Below, one piece after another: positions 51,217 through 61,632 of a DNA stretch of 64,000 nucleotides (the stretch's first letter is position 1; every line of letters begins with the position of its first letter). The notes below the pieces were generated by a model, which was not told the DNA's origin, made no database searches, and was given only the letters and a program-made list of their open reading frames with translations. Origin of the DNA: Amblyornis subalaris (lineage: Eukaryota; Chordata; Aves; Passeriformes; Ptilonorhynchidae); the NCBI GenBank assembly GCA_018881555.1, contig JACAXG010000070.1, positions 4,318,744 through 4,382,743 of the forward strand. Reading direction: 5' to 3'. The position numbers and the translations under genes are program-made.

Positions 51217-51355
51217 ACTTGGCAATGTATATTATTAAAAAACACCAACAAAACCAAACCCTGATGATTATTAAGTAGTGACTATTTTACCACTCAAGGC
51301 ATTTAGAACTATAAGTTCCATGTCATACATAAGTTTCTGAGGTACTGAAAGCAAA

Positions 51356-51411
51356 ACAAAATAGAAGATGAAATACAAAATAGAAGATGAAAAACAAAAT
51401 AGAAGATGCTT
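51356..51411. repeat. 19-bp tandem repeat, about three copies
   Basis: The unit acaaaatagaagatgaaat occurs at 51356-51374, again at 51375-51393 with one change, and a third time from 51394, truncated at its end. The high identity suggests recent slippage. Confidence 0.85.
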
Positions 51412-52959
51412 GCAGTATGTGTACTTAAGGCCCATTGACTCTTTTATTCTCTCATATTAGATAACATTTTATAACTTTCCTTTGATACTCATTTTTACTC
51501 ATATTTTTAAATAGGGATTTGAACCATTCTAAAGAAATCTATTAGGGAAACACAAGCACATAAAACTTAAAGGAAAATACTTATCTCAGGAAAACTACAG
51601 AGAATATAAAGTTTACTTACTATGTTAAAAACAACTTTTTGATAAAACCATCTTTCTGATCGCATGCAAGCTAAAGAAGTCTGGGGTGCAGGGAAACACT
51701 ATTTTAGCTCTATTAACAGTTTAAATTAAGCAGGATGATGAGTATCCACCTACGCCCAAAGTCAAAGTCAAAAAGCTTCTTGCTATCCACAGGAAAAAAT
51801 TCCTGGTCGTGAACAAACCACAGGCAGACAAACTCCAGTTTGTCTCTAGCTAAACACAGGCTTCATTTTGTATATATTTGAGGATCAAACCTCAAAATTC
51901 TGTCAAACATTGCAGATGGCTACAAAGAAGTTCCTATTACAGTTTTTCTCTCTTCATTACTGCTCTGGATACTAGGTCTTTCAAAATCATCAGCTTTAAT
52001 TTTGTTGTTAGTGTNAAAAAACACACAGAAAATAGAATTTTCTGCTGTCTAGGGAGCACTTAGGTCTGCCAGCTTTTCTCAGCATATACCTAAAATTTCT
52101 TATTTTTTATTAAATTGAGTCATGTTGGCCTAATGAGCATCCTATTGAAATCCCACATCTGGTTACTTTCATGCAGCAGAATTATTCAAAACAGTGCAGC
52201 CATTGGTTGTCACTACTAATTTCTCCTGAGGCACAAATTAAAAAAAAAGGCAAGTGAAAGGGAATAAAGAACAAAAGGGTATAAAGTTCAAGCCCATCAA
52301 ATATCAGAGCAAAGGCTAAGGGCTATCAGAGCTGTGAGAAACATGTGAGATAAGCTAAGCAAATGAAAAGTGTTATTTGGATTCTGATGAATTTTCACAC
52401 CTACAGTAAATACTACATTGTATACTTCTGCCTAGGGCTTAATGAAGCAGCAGGAGACAGCACGAGTCTAAGAGAGTCAAGCATAGTGTCAGAAAAAAGG
52501 AAAATTTCAAACTGCAATAACAGCTAAAGATTTCAGAAATATGTGACAGTTGACATGCTAGACAGGGAATGAAGCAGGAAAATGTAAGTTATTTGTTCCT
52601 CAAAGAAAGATGTTTCCACTTTAAAAAAGCTTTAATTTATTTTTATACAGCTTGACCTTGAAATAATCTGGTAGTTCATATTTCCCTGAAGATATTTTAG
52701 GATGCTTCAATTCTGATATCTCCAAAGTGTATTAATTGAGTTGCAAACCATGATTATAAATGTAAGAAAGAATACATCATCTGGGATTGTTTCGTTAACC
52801 TGAAAGATAACTGTAGAGGGAATCAGGAAGGGAGTAAGCCTTTTTATTTAAAATAAATAACTAATGTTTTTTTTGTATGGTCTGGAGGCTCAGATACGCA
52901 ATGTATGAATGAAATTTGACCATTTCTTACTTCAGCCCTTTTACAGGTGTTTTCTACAG
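51412..52959. other. AT-rich non-coding stretch
   Basis: No gene or classified repeat is seen. One N base lies at about 52015 inside a 61-codon frame that resembles nothing known. Confidence 0.5.
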
Positions 52960-53139
52960 GGGACCAGTTTGGATGCCAAAGCCCTTAGACGTCTCACCTA
53001 GCAGCTTCCTGTGCTGTAAGGCTGAATATATGTTTGAGCTGCATAACACTTCACCAAATATCTCAGAAAGCATCAGCATTCAAGAACAAACCAAGATAAG
53101 ATGTTTCAATGCACACTGTTCCCTCTTTGGAGAGAGTAC
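52960..53139 (+). other. Exon-like segment, 180 bp, with good splice sites and an open frame
   Basis: A pyrimidine tract with three successive AG options (cttcag, tttacag, ttctacag) leads into gggaccag. The right edge is gagtac|gtgagtat. Only one of the three frames is open, for all 60 codons, entering and leaving in phase 2; the other two meet stops early. The peptide (GPVWMPKPLDVSPSSFLCC at its start) is richer in cysteine and serine than its surroundings but matches no family I know. This is the best exon candidate in the window, though a chance open frame of 60 codons is not rare. Confidence 0.35.
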
Positions 53140-54327
53140 GTGAGTATAGATAGCACAGTACTGATGCCAGTTACGTTGCTCTATGCACAGTTGAGAAGCA
53201 CTCAGATATTTCAGTGAGGGATGTGGCATAAGAACAAAACCAGAACAATTCTATTAAAATGCACCTAGAAATATTGTCAGTATTATAAACCTGCCTTCAG
53301 ATTCCCCAATGAGAGAAAATCTAAATCACTGATGTAAAAAAGAAGTTTACATGAACCTTTGCATGAGCCATGGTTTATGACATGATCTATGATTTAAAAT
53401 ATCATCAATGATATTACAAGGAGAACTCATACGGGTCTACAGGAGATTCATACTAACCTAGGCAGGATAGGGGAAACTTATCGGGAACATTTCATTATTA
53501 ATGAAGAATGGTTTCCTCTTTTTTTTCCCCTGTTTAAACAGCCGATATTTTATGCCATTATAAGAAAAGTTTGAATAAAATGTATTCTAGCCTTGGATGA
53601 TGCTCTATATAGAAACGAAATTAGAAACACGCTGTTTGTCTAATAATTTTTAAACCTCAAGTATGTGAATAGTAGTGTTGAAATATTGCCTACATGCTTT
53701 CACATACTAACTTACTCAGGGTAGTAGAAGCCTATTAGAAATATTTAGTTGTCAATGAAGAAAGGCTTTCTCTTTTTTTTGTTGTTGTTGCTTTTAAGTG
53801 CAGAGATTTTGTGCCAGAATGTTTCTAATTTTATTTCCATACACTTTAACCTAAAGCTGCAGTATTAGAAATTAATTTACATATTTTCCCATCTCTCTAT
53901 TGTGTTTTAGTAAAACTGCAGAGCAGCATACTCAGTANCAGAGTGTTTGTGAACTCTAGTATTCCAGTTTATATACATACCCTCAGCTGATGCAGCTAAG
54001 CAGAGCTCCACTGATTTCAGCTTCATTATGCTCACACTGACTGCTAAGCCTCTTAAAGAAACTACACTGTGGCAATAAGTCCTGGGCAGCTGACACTCTG
54101 CAGGAAGGAGTATAAAATTGGTGGGGTTTTTTGTTTCCTTTCTTTCAGGACTGAATTTACTTAGAATTTTACAGGATTTTTCCTGTAGAGTTGTGTTGAT
54201 TGTACTTGGACAGCAGATGTTCACTTAGTTGCTGTGCCTCATAGCTTTGGAAAAACAAGGTAAAATTGAATTTAATCTTCTTGCTAGATTTTTGTAAAGC
54301 TGATATTCACTTAAGGAAGTAACTTTG
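53140..54327. other. AT-rich non-coding stretch
   Basis: The minus-strand frame at 53907-54224 (105 codons, one N) resembles no known protein. T-runs occur at about 53519-53526 and 53773-53780. Nothing else is recognised. Confidence 0.45.
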
Positions 54328-54348
54328 CTGAAAGATATCATCTTTCAG
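54328..54348. repeat. Perfect 9-bp inverted repeat with 3-base loop
   Basis: The arms ctgaaagat and atctttcag pair exactly around atc. It is followed closely by a 10-bp direct duplication (gaaggtgaaa twice, from about 54351). Confidence 0.8.
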
Positions 54349-54730
54349 TGGAAGGTGAAAGAAGGTGAAAGCAAAAGGCAAACAGAGGGTGCAGTCAATA
54401 TCCAATTCAAAAATGTCTCAAAATTCTAGACAGGTGAAGAGACCCGGCTTTATGTGAAAACACAGGTCTGTGTCAAAAGTTCAGCAACAAGGCCAGTTCT
54501 TTCAGGAAACTAGTAACAATATACTGCAGGGTAATGTGTGGATGTGGAGGGTTTGAGTGAACTACACGTTACAGAAGAGATCTGGACAATGAGGTGCATC
54601 CTGCTTTCTGAATTTTTTGGAGGTGTACAAGACTGTGGGAGAAGCACAAACCAGTGAGATGGCATTTTATTTTGTCAAGATTGGCTGCAAAGGCTTGACA
54701 CACCATCCTCTCACTAATGCCATAAATTCA

Positions 54731-54800
54731 GAGACCTTGAAGGCCAGAAATGATTTTTAGGTCTCCTAATCTTGTTCCATAAATGTCCCAGGACACTGAA
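54731..54800 (-). mobile_element. Possible ancient CR1-like 3' end, antisense
   Basis: The phrase accttgaaggccagaaatga followed by tttttaggtctcctaatctt resembles the antisense 3' end of old sauropsid CR1-type elements, in which AAGGCCAGAAGGGACCATT is followed by ATCTAGTCTGACC. Only about 50 bp is alignable by eye, so this is tentative. Confidence 0.3.
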
Positions 54801-55139
54801 GTTCATTTCAATAGATATTCACATGAATATACCAGTATTGAATCTAGTAACTAGATCAAATTTTCTAGGGAGTTTTCCTTCTAGATAGCCTTCTGCAATG
54901 AAGTAATTATCGATGAGAGTATGGTAATGTAAGGATAGCAATTACTACAGTGAACCAACAGGCTGTTTCACACTGCCAAGGCTGCAACTCCATTTGGGGA
55001 GGCTTGAAATCTCATGGAGGAACAGTGAGAATTTTACAGTGAAAGAAGAGGGTCTATTTGCCCTACTGCATTCTTGTATGCCAGCTGGCACAGGCTGTAG
55101 TAATGGGATTTGAAGTGAGTATTGAACAGATAAGTGAGA

Positions 55140-55440
55140 ACTAGTAACTTCAGATCAATTATGCAAGCCTAATGGTGTTTCCTTTGCAAAGAATATCTAC
55201 ATACATTTTATGCTTGCAAGAAGCAGACTTGAAAATGCAGGAGAGAGAAAGTTTATGTTAATTTTGTACCATTGAGGGAACTGAGTTTTCTCCATAGACT
55301 CTCCGTGATAAGAGCTGTAGTGCCTGGAGTGTTAAGAGAACGAGCAGCTTGACAGATTCCGCCTGCACTGTCAGGAAAGAGATAATCATTATTGCACTGT
55401 AAATATTAACAAGGTAAGCTGTCTAGCAGGGGCAGCTTAA
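55140..55440. other. Possible conserved non-coding element
   Basis: This 300-bp block has the texture of a vertebrate conserved element: balanced AT-rich sequence without simple repeats, homeodomain-type cores (attatgcaag, ataatcattattg) and a TGACAG-type MEIS/TGIF core (gcttgacagattccgcc). No frame is open across it. Conservation cannot be judged from a single sequence. Confidence 0.2.
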
Positions 55441-58009
55441 GAAAATAGCCATCAGGCCTTAAACTGAAAGATTACTATTTTGCTTCTATCTGTAATTTTC
55501 TCCTTGCACATCTCACATGTGGATCAGTGTAGTGTCCGATGTTCCGCTGAGTATCCTACAAACGGCCAGAAAGACTTAGCATTTCACAGTGGATTTTAAC
55601 TTTTTCACACACACCTGGGATGAGGAGACAAGGAAAGTTAATAAAACAATATAAAAGTGGGGTATTTTAGAGGCTGAGGACTATTATGTTCTACATAAAT
55701 ACAATTAGAAATTTAGCAATACTGGTCATTATTTATGAGTAGAAATGGACACTGCATTCAAATTAAAGTAGCAATTTATTCTTAGACAACCAAGAAAGTC
55801 AGCAATTACCAAGTTATTAAGACTTAGATGACACTATAGTGAAGAAGGGCAAATGGGTCAGAACCAGTTGAAATAGTTAATGAAGGAAAGGCGAAAAAGT
55901 TTCCTATCACTGTCTCATTATGCTACAACAAGAGAGACTTGTCTGATAAAGAAAAAAGGAAAAAAAAGACCCAAACTCTTTAATATGTTATTTGAACACA
56001 GTGTTTAATGTTTTTACTTGTTTTACTTCCACTTTTTCTTAATTTCAGTCTCTGTTTATCTGAAATGTCAGGCTTGTCCTATTCTTGTACTTACCTGACT
56101 CTGTGTATTTTCAGCCTTTACTCAAATAAATAAAATTCCTTTGCTGTCCATCTTTTTGTTTCTTTCCTATGCATTTCACTGTCCATGATTACTTCTTGTT
56201 TTGAAATGCAGTGGCATGCAATTTGCATAACAAAAGGCTCAATCTAAATAATAACACATTTCAGAGTATCAATCAGAGACTGTGCACTGTTTCTATATAC
56301 CACTTTTAAAGAGATCACATAAGAAAAGACTATTGATAACATATGAAATCAGCTTACCAATCTTGATTTTTCCTGTGTCTGTTAAATAGAATTAAAAAAA
56401 AAGTTAAAACTTGAGAACAGGAAAAACTGCCTAACTAGAATATAATGCCTTCACATACTAAGCAACATCATTTAGGTAGGTAGATCATTTGCTGATGTGC
56501 AGAAGTACCAATGAATTTTAGGCATGGGTACTAGTAATTTTAATTTTTCATTCATATATTTCTTTTATATTTATATTTGGGACCATTAGATTGGTTTTCA
56601 ATATACTGGAATTTTCCTGTAGGTCACACACAGTCATTTCATATCTGCATCTACAGTTTAGGGAAGTAAGAAATTCAATATCAGAAATTAAATTAGTACT
56701 GGAAATGCTTGTGGTTACTCCTCAGTAAAATTCCTTAGTAGTTCATTTCCTCAAACCCTGGAGGACTGAAATGGGGAACTAAATATTCAGTTAATTGATA
56801 AATATGAATTTACTGAGGATATGAAATAGCAAATTAATGGAGAAATATGATATTACTCTGAACCCTATTAATCATGTCAATTTCTAGAATAAATAACTCT
56901 TCGAAAGGATGGCGTATGTGATGACTGTTGTTTACAGTGGTGTGCAAAAAAATTGCTATCTTGTTGCCTCTATCTGTTTGGTACATCTGCCCGTTTTTTC
57001 CCATATGGGAAATTACTTGGGTTAGGGAGCTTTACTTTGTTGTGTTTTTACATGGTGAAGATTTGTAGCCTGAAACCTCAACCTTTAAACTCTACAGTAA
57101 CACAAACAGTAATAGCAATGCCACAGGAACTATGAATCTCCTTGATGCAGGAAACAGGACAACATATATCCTTGATTAAGAAGTAAGAAAGGAATCTCAA
57201 AACACAATTTATGGATAGCAACTGCTTTTTTAATCCTCATTATGGTAATACGTGCCATTATTATTTCTTTTTTAATTGCGGGTGTTTCTGCAGTGCATTT
57301 GTAAAGCATCAATTTTACTGGGAGTTCATAAAGATGGGAACAGATGCCATTGTGTTTCATGTNGAGCTCTTAAAGACCAGCAAGTGTGCTCCCACTGAGT
57401 CATTGAAGGTTATGTAAATATTCACCTGGACAGTATATGCCGAAGTGAATTTGATAGTTCACCAGTCACAGAACCTTTAGGCTAGACTGTATGCTCTTAA
57501 CTGACACCAGCATATGACCACTTAAAACAAAATCTTCAAAAATAATTTGCAATGCCACCTCAGCTATGCAAAGAATAAAGGCTTGAATATAAATAAATAA
57601 AGAGAACAAATACTAGAGGTAGGAAAACCACACTGCCAGGAAGAAACCCATTAAAATCGATGCAAGCCACAATCAATAGTTAAGACTTTAATATTTTGAG
57701 TAAGTCCTTGAAAGCTATCATTATATATCCAAACTAAGAAAAGATGTGTGAGCAGAAAAATCTCAGAAATACTCAGAAACAGCTTATCAAAAAGAGGAAG
57801 TCCTTTTGGTTATGTTCAGATAATGCTGATAAAAAAGACAATGCTTTTATCTCAATTCATGCAAAAGATCAATTAAACTAATGCTTGCAAAGTGCTTTGG
57901 AGGTGAAAGCAACTGCTGCATGATGCTATCATGCTAATGATGCTGCCAGTGAATTCTCTTGCACAGCACTTCTTCAAGACAGAAGAAAAATAGGCAAGAA
58001 TAGAGAAGG
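55441..58009. other. AT-rich non-coding stretch
   Basis: No gene or classified repeat is seen. The frames around 56953-57417 are short, overlap on both strands and include an N. Short ATAA runs (57586-57601) are the only simple sequence. Confidence 0.5.
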
Positions 58010-58520
58010 TAACTCCCTTTGTCTGAGCACTGGGAAGCAAGACAGGGATTCACAGCCAGGTCTGCTATTAGGGGCTCTTTTCCCCCCTGTGACAAGTCTC
58101 AGAGGGCTCTCTGCGTTTGTCCTTTGGGACCCTGTATGCATTCGCGGGCAGATGTAGAGGATCAGAGCTGCAGCGACACGGCAGAAATGCTACCCAGGAC
58201 CACGCCATAGCTGCCGTGCAAAACTGCAGCCCTGAATTCAATTTCGTAGTTTGTTTAGCCCAGGTTAAATTCCAGGTGGGCGACCCAACCACATTGAGAG
58301 TGTTAAACCCTTGAGGCTGCCCTTGTAATGTGGGGGGATGAAGACATGCCAGCTCTCCTGCTGAAGTTGCAGGGCAAGTCTCAAAGGTGGTGCTTACTCC
58401 CCCTTTTCTACCTGCTACACCTCTGTGGGCACGGCCCCTGCCACTCAGGGTGAGGGATGGCTCACTCCCTCAAAGCACACGGTTGAAGCCTGGGTCTCAT
58501 GAGCAGTAAAAAAAAAATAA
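58010..58520. other. GC-richer block ending in an A-run
   Basis: A 500-bp block clearly richer in G and C than its flanks ends at cagt followed by ten A residues (58509-58518). Overlapping plus frames (58019-58210 and 58117-58314) and one minus frame are present, none recognisable. The sharp composition change and terminal A-run would suit a retrotransposed transcript, but there is no polyadenylation signal just upstream and no flanking duplication was identified. Confidence 0.25.
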
Positions 58521-59651
58521 CATTAGAGCTTTTTCCATTGCACAAGCCTATATGATATAGGCATGCTTTCTATTTGGGAATTTTTGGTATTTTAGTATCA
58601 TTTGCAAGAGTAAATTTATCCCTTTTTTTTTTTTTAATAATGACAAGGCAGTTTCTTACAATTACATAAAGTTTACTAAAATTATGTATTGCAAAATGAA
58701 GTATTTTCTTGTATCTGAGGGAGACGCTTTTAATACATCTGTCTTCTGCTCCTAGACTATGTCAATGATGTTCTTCACCACAATCTTGTCTACAACTGCT
58801 GATCTAAGAAATCTAGGCTATGTTGCATGCATATCTAATAATGTATCAATTTCTAGGTGCCACTTAACTACTCTTCTCCCCTAATTCCCAACTAGAATGA
58901 GAAACACTGGAAGGGGAATAGATGTGTCATGTTTGACATACTACCGATAATGCAGGAAAATTACTACTGTCAATCTAATAGACCACAGATATCTAAAACT
59001 CGCAAACAAATGCATGTCAAGGAGGTTTTGTGCCTTTTTTTTCTATAAAGAAGAAAAGTCTTCTATAAAGCAGGAGGAGGCACAGATCCTGGAGTATGTG
59101 GATTCACATGCACTATGCCCTATATCTCCATGTGAAAATTACTAAGAATATTTGGTATAATTCAAATTTGTGTTAGTATTTTTTCCTTCCACTAAAAACA
59201 TTGAAAAACCAGTGCAAAGGTAATGCAGTCTCTGTCATACAGTTACATATTAGGTCACCTACAGTACTACACTCAGCTAAGGTATCAATTTAATGATTTG
59301 GGAGAGTGGTTTTGCTGTTTCTGCCTTTATGACTGTCAGCAGCTATAGTAATGTTATCTCTTTCAGGGGCAAGTATAATCCTACCTCTGAATTATTAATT
59401 AATTAGTAATTTTTAGAAGAACTGAGAAAAAATTGATATGATCTTCACTGGTACCTCTCAGGGGGTCCATTGAGTCTGCCAAGAAGCCATCACCTAACTC
59501 TTAAAACTGAACCATCTGTAAACTGAAATTACTGTGTACAGTGTCATGAGCAATGTCATCTATTTTTTATGTCACAAATACTATATAATTAGAACAAGAT
59601 TTTCATAATCTACAGTACATTGATCTGACTGGCTGACTCTGCTATAATAAC
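58521..59651. other. AT-rich non-coding stretch
   Basis: No gene is recognised. A T-run of 13 (58623-58635) is followed by aataatgac. A 12-base phrase (tctataaagaag-like) is repeated at about 59042 and 59061. Confidence 0.5.
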
Positions 59652-59695
59652 TCTATTTGGACTTATGCAAGGCATTTGACACTGTCCCACTCGAC
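59652..59695 (+). mobile_element. CR1 LINE, sense, upstream piece with reverse-transcriptase motif A
   Basis: The frame at 59657-59695 reads LDLCKAFDTVPLD, matching reverse-transcriptase motif A of CR1 ORF2 (DxxKAFDTV), where the aspartate after KAF is catalytic. The reading stops at the point where an antisense CR1 begins. Sequence upstream of 59652 no longer follows CR1, so the 5' part is missing. The rest of the element resumes downstream of the insertion. Confidence 0.8.
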
Positions 59696-59836
59696 ACAGA
59701 ATCACGGAATCATCAAAGTTGGAAAAGACCTTTAAAATTGCCAAGTCCAACCATAAAGGCAGCACAAGCATCATGTTCACCACTAAACCATGTGCTCAAG
59801 TGTCACATCCACATGTTTTTTTTAACACTTCAAGGG
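59696..59836 (-). mobile_element. Nested CR1 LINE 3' fragment, antisense
   Basis: It opens with acagaatcacggaatcatc and continues gttggaaaagacc, aagtccaacc, cactaaaccatgtg and tgtcacatccacatg, ending ttttttaacacttcaagg. This is the reverse complement of the CR1 3' tail, in order and almost complete for the terminal 140 bp. It sits inside the sense CR1 in the opposite orientation, so it arrived later or the two were joined by rearrangement. It is typical of 5'-truncated CR1 copies and non-functional. Confidence 0.88.
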
Positions 59837-60652
59837 CACTTGGCAGGCTTGAGAGCGGGACCTGTGCTAAACTCACGAAGTTGAACAATGCCAAGCGTAA
59901 GGTCCCTNCATTCGGTTTGGGGCAATCCCAAGCACAAACACAGGCTTGGTAGAGAATTTGTTGAGAGCAGCCTTGTGGAGAAGGACTTGAGGGTGTTGAT
60001 CGACCAGAACCTCAATATCACTGGACAATGTCCACTCACAGCACAGCAAGCCAACCATATCCTGGGCTGCATCAAAAGCAGTGAGGCCAGCAGGTCAAAG
60101 GAGGTNATTCTGACCCTCTACTCTGATCTTTGAGTCCCCACCTGCAGTAACACATTCAGTTCTTGGGCCCCCAACATAAGAAGGACATGAATCTGCTGGA
60201 GCGAGTGCAGAGGAGGGCCATGAAAATCATCAGAGGGCTGGAGCAGCTCTCTAGGAAGACAAGCTGGGAGAGTTGGGGTTGTTCAGCCTGGAGCAGAAAA
60301 GGCTCTAGGGAGACCCTATAGCAGCCTTCCAGTACCTAAAGGGGGCTACAGAAAACTGGAGAGGGACTTTTTGCAAAAACATGTAGTAATAGGACAAGGG
60401 AGAATGGCTTTAAACCAGAAGAGAGTAGGTTTATATTAGGTAATAGGATAAATTCTTTACTATGGGGATGGTGAGATATTGGAACAGTTTGCCCAGAGAA
60501 GCTGTGGATGCCTCACTCCTGGAAGTGTCCAACACCAAGCTGGATGAGACCTGGATGGTGGTCTAGAGGAAGGTGTCACTGCTCATGGCAGGGGTGTTGG
60601 AATGAGATGATCTTTAAGTTTCCTTCCAAACAAAATTGTTTTATGATTCTAA
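59837..60652 (+). mobile_element. CR1 LINE, sense, 3' part to the natural terminus
   Basis: The stretch follows the CR1 ORF2 3' region and 3' end throughout. Recognised phrases in order are ggcaatcccaagcacaaaca, ggagaaggacttgagggtgt, tatcctgggctgcatcaaaa, aacataagaaggacatgaat, ggttgttcagcctggagcag, ccttccagtacctaaagggg and agatgatctttaag. It ends with ttttatgattcta, the CR1 terminal octamer region. N bases at about 59908 and 60106, stops and frameshifts make it dead. About 450 bp of ORF2 that should lie between motif A and this part (including the catalytic YADD box) is missing at the nested insertion, so an internal deletion accompanied the insertion or the two sense pieces are separate copies. 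Confidence 0.92.
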
Positions 60653-61289
60653 AATATTGCCGTGTTTAATCAGCCTGTCTAATATCACCATCACATCTTA
60701 AGTAATTTTTCTTGAACTACTAGTGATAGGGTTGTATATGCAAATAATTACAATTTCAACAAACAAAAATAACCATATCTTGCCATTATGTTTAAAGAAT
60801 GACTCACTTGACATTCTAATGGATACTTGAAAGAGAGTTTTAATATGATATTATTATTTCTGGGATAACAGCAGAAAGTGAACATAATTTTAAANCAGGG
60901 TATTTTAAAGCCGTTGCCTGCTCTTTAGAGAAAAAATTTTGTGATAACTCAAGTTAAAATAGGTGATACATTTTCCTGTGTGTAACTATAGTGCAATAAA
61001 ATNGAATGTATAAGTTAATCTTTCCAAATAAAGCAGAGGTAAAAGTGTGTTAAAGAAGGTTTTCTTTGGTAATTTTTACTTGAATTTATTTTTGGAAATA
61101 TTTCTATTGACAAACTGAGTTTTTCTTTTCTGAATACTTCTGTAATAACATGTTGGAACCCTGGGTTTAGATAAATTTCAATCTTTCAGTGTTGTAATTA
61201 AAAAGCAACTTGTTATATCACTGGGTGAAATATGTAGAGATGTAGAAAACTAGGTTTATGAGTTATTAGTAATGTATTAGTGGCAAGAT
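60653..61289. other. AT-rich spacer
   Basis: No gene or classified repeat is seen between the CR1 terminus and the putative LTR. N bases lie at about 60895 and 61004. Confidence 0.5.
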
Positions 61290-61632
61290 GGAGGATTTTG
61301 GGTGTGGGTTTTTACTTCTTCTTTCTTCCTTCTTCTTCACAAGTCTGGATAGTTTGGTATTGGCTCGAAAAAGCCCGCAATGCAGATGCTAAATGAACAG
61401 TCACTGGATTATAAGTAGAAACATGCTAGTTGGCAACTCATAATTGGATAGATTAGTCTTTAAATAACCTTGGAATTCACAACTCAGGGCCATTTTCCAC
61501 CTTCTTAACTTAGAGAACGCTCTGTGCTGCTATGCCATAGATAAGAACTTAATAAACAGCCTAATTAGAAGAACTTCTCAGCGCCTCCTGCATCTCACTC
61601 CAAACTCTGAGCAAAGAACTCTAGAAACAATA
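61290..61632 (+). mobile_element. Possible degenerate ERVL-like solo LTR
   Basis: Signals appear in LTR order: a pyrimidine-rich opening (cttcttctttcttccttctt), a block reading ggtattggctcgaaaaagcc, a TATA-like ttaaata (61460-61466), and about 85 bp later a polyadenylation signal AATAAA (61551-61556) followed by a short U5-like stretch. This arrangement, and the phrases ttggtattggc and gttggcaactcataattgg, recall avian ERVL LTRs. TG...CA ends and a target-site duplication were not found, so boundaries are approximate. Confidence 0.35.

Noticed and set aside
56089..56097. Perfect minus-strand donor (CAG|GTAAGT)
   Set aside because: No suitable acceptor or frame beside it.
16205..58640. Three T-runs each followed by aataat (about 16215, 41768 and 58635)
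   Set aside because: Could suggest reversed poly(A) tails, but flanks share no other sequence; coincidence in AT-rich DNA is likely.
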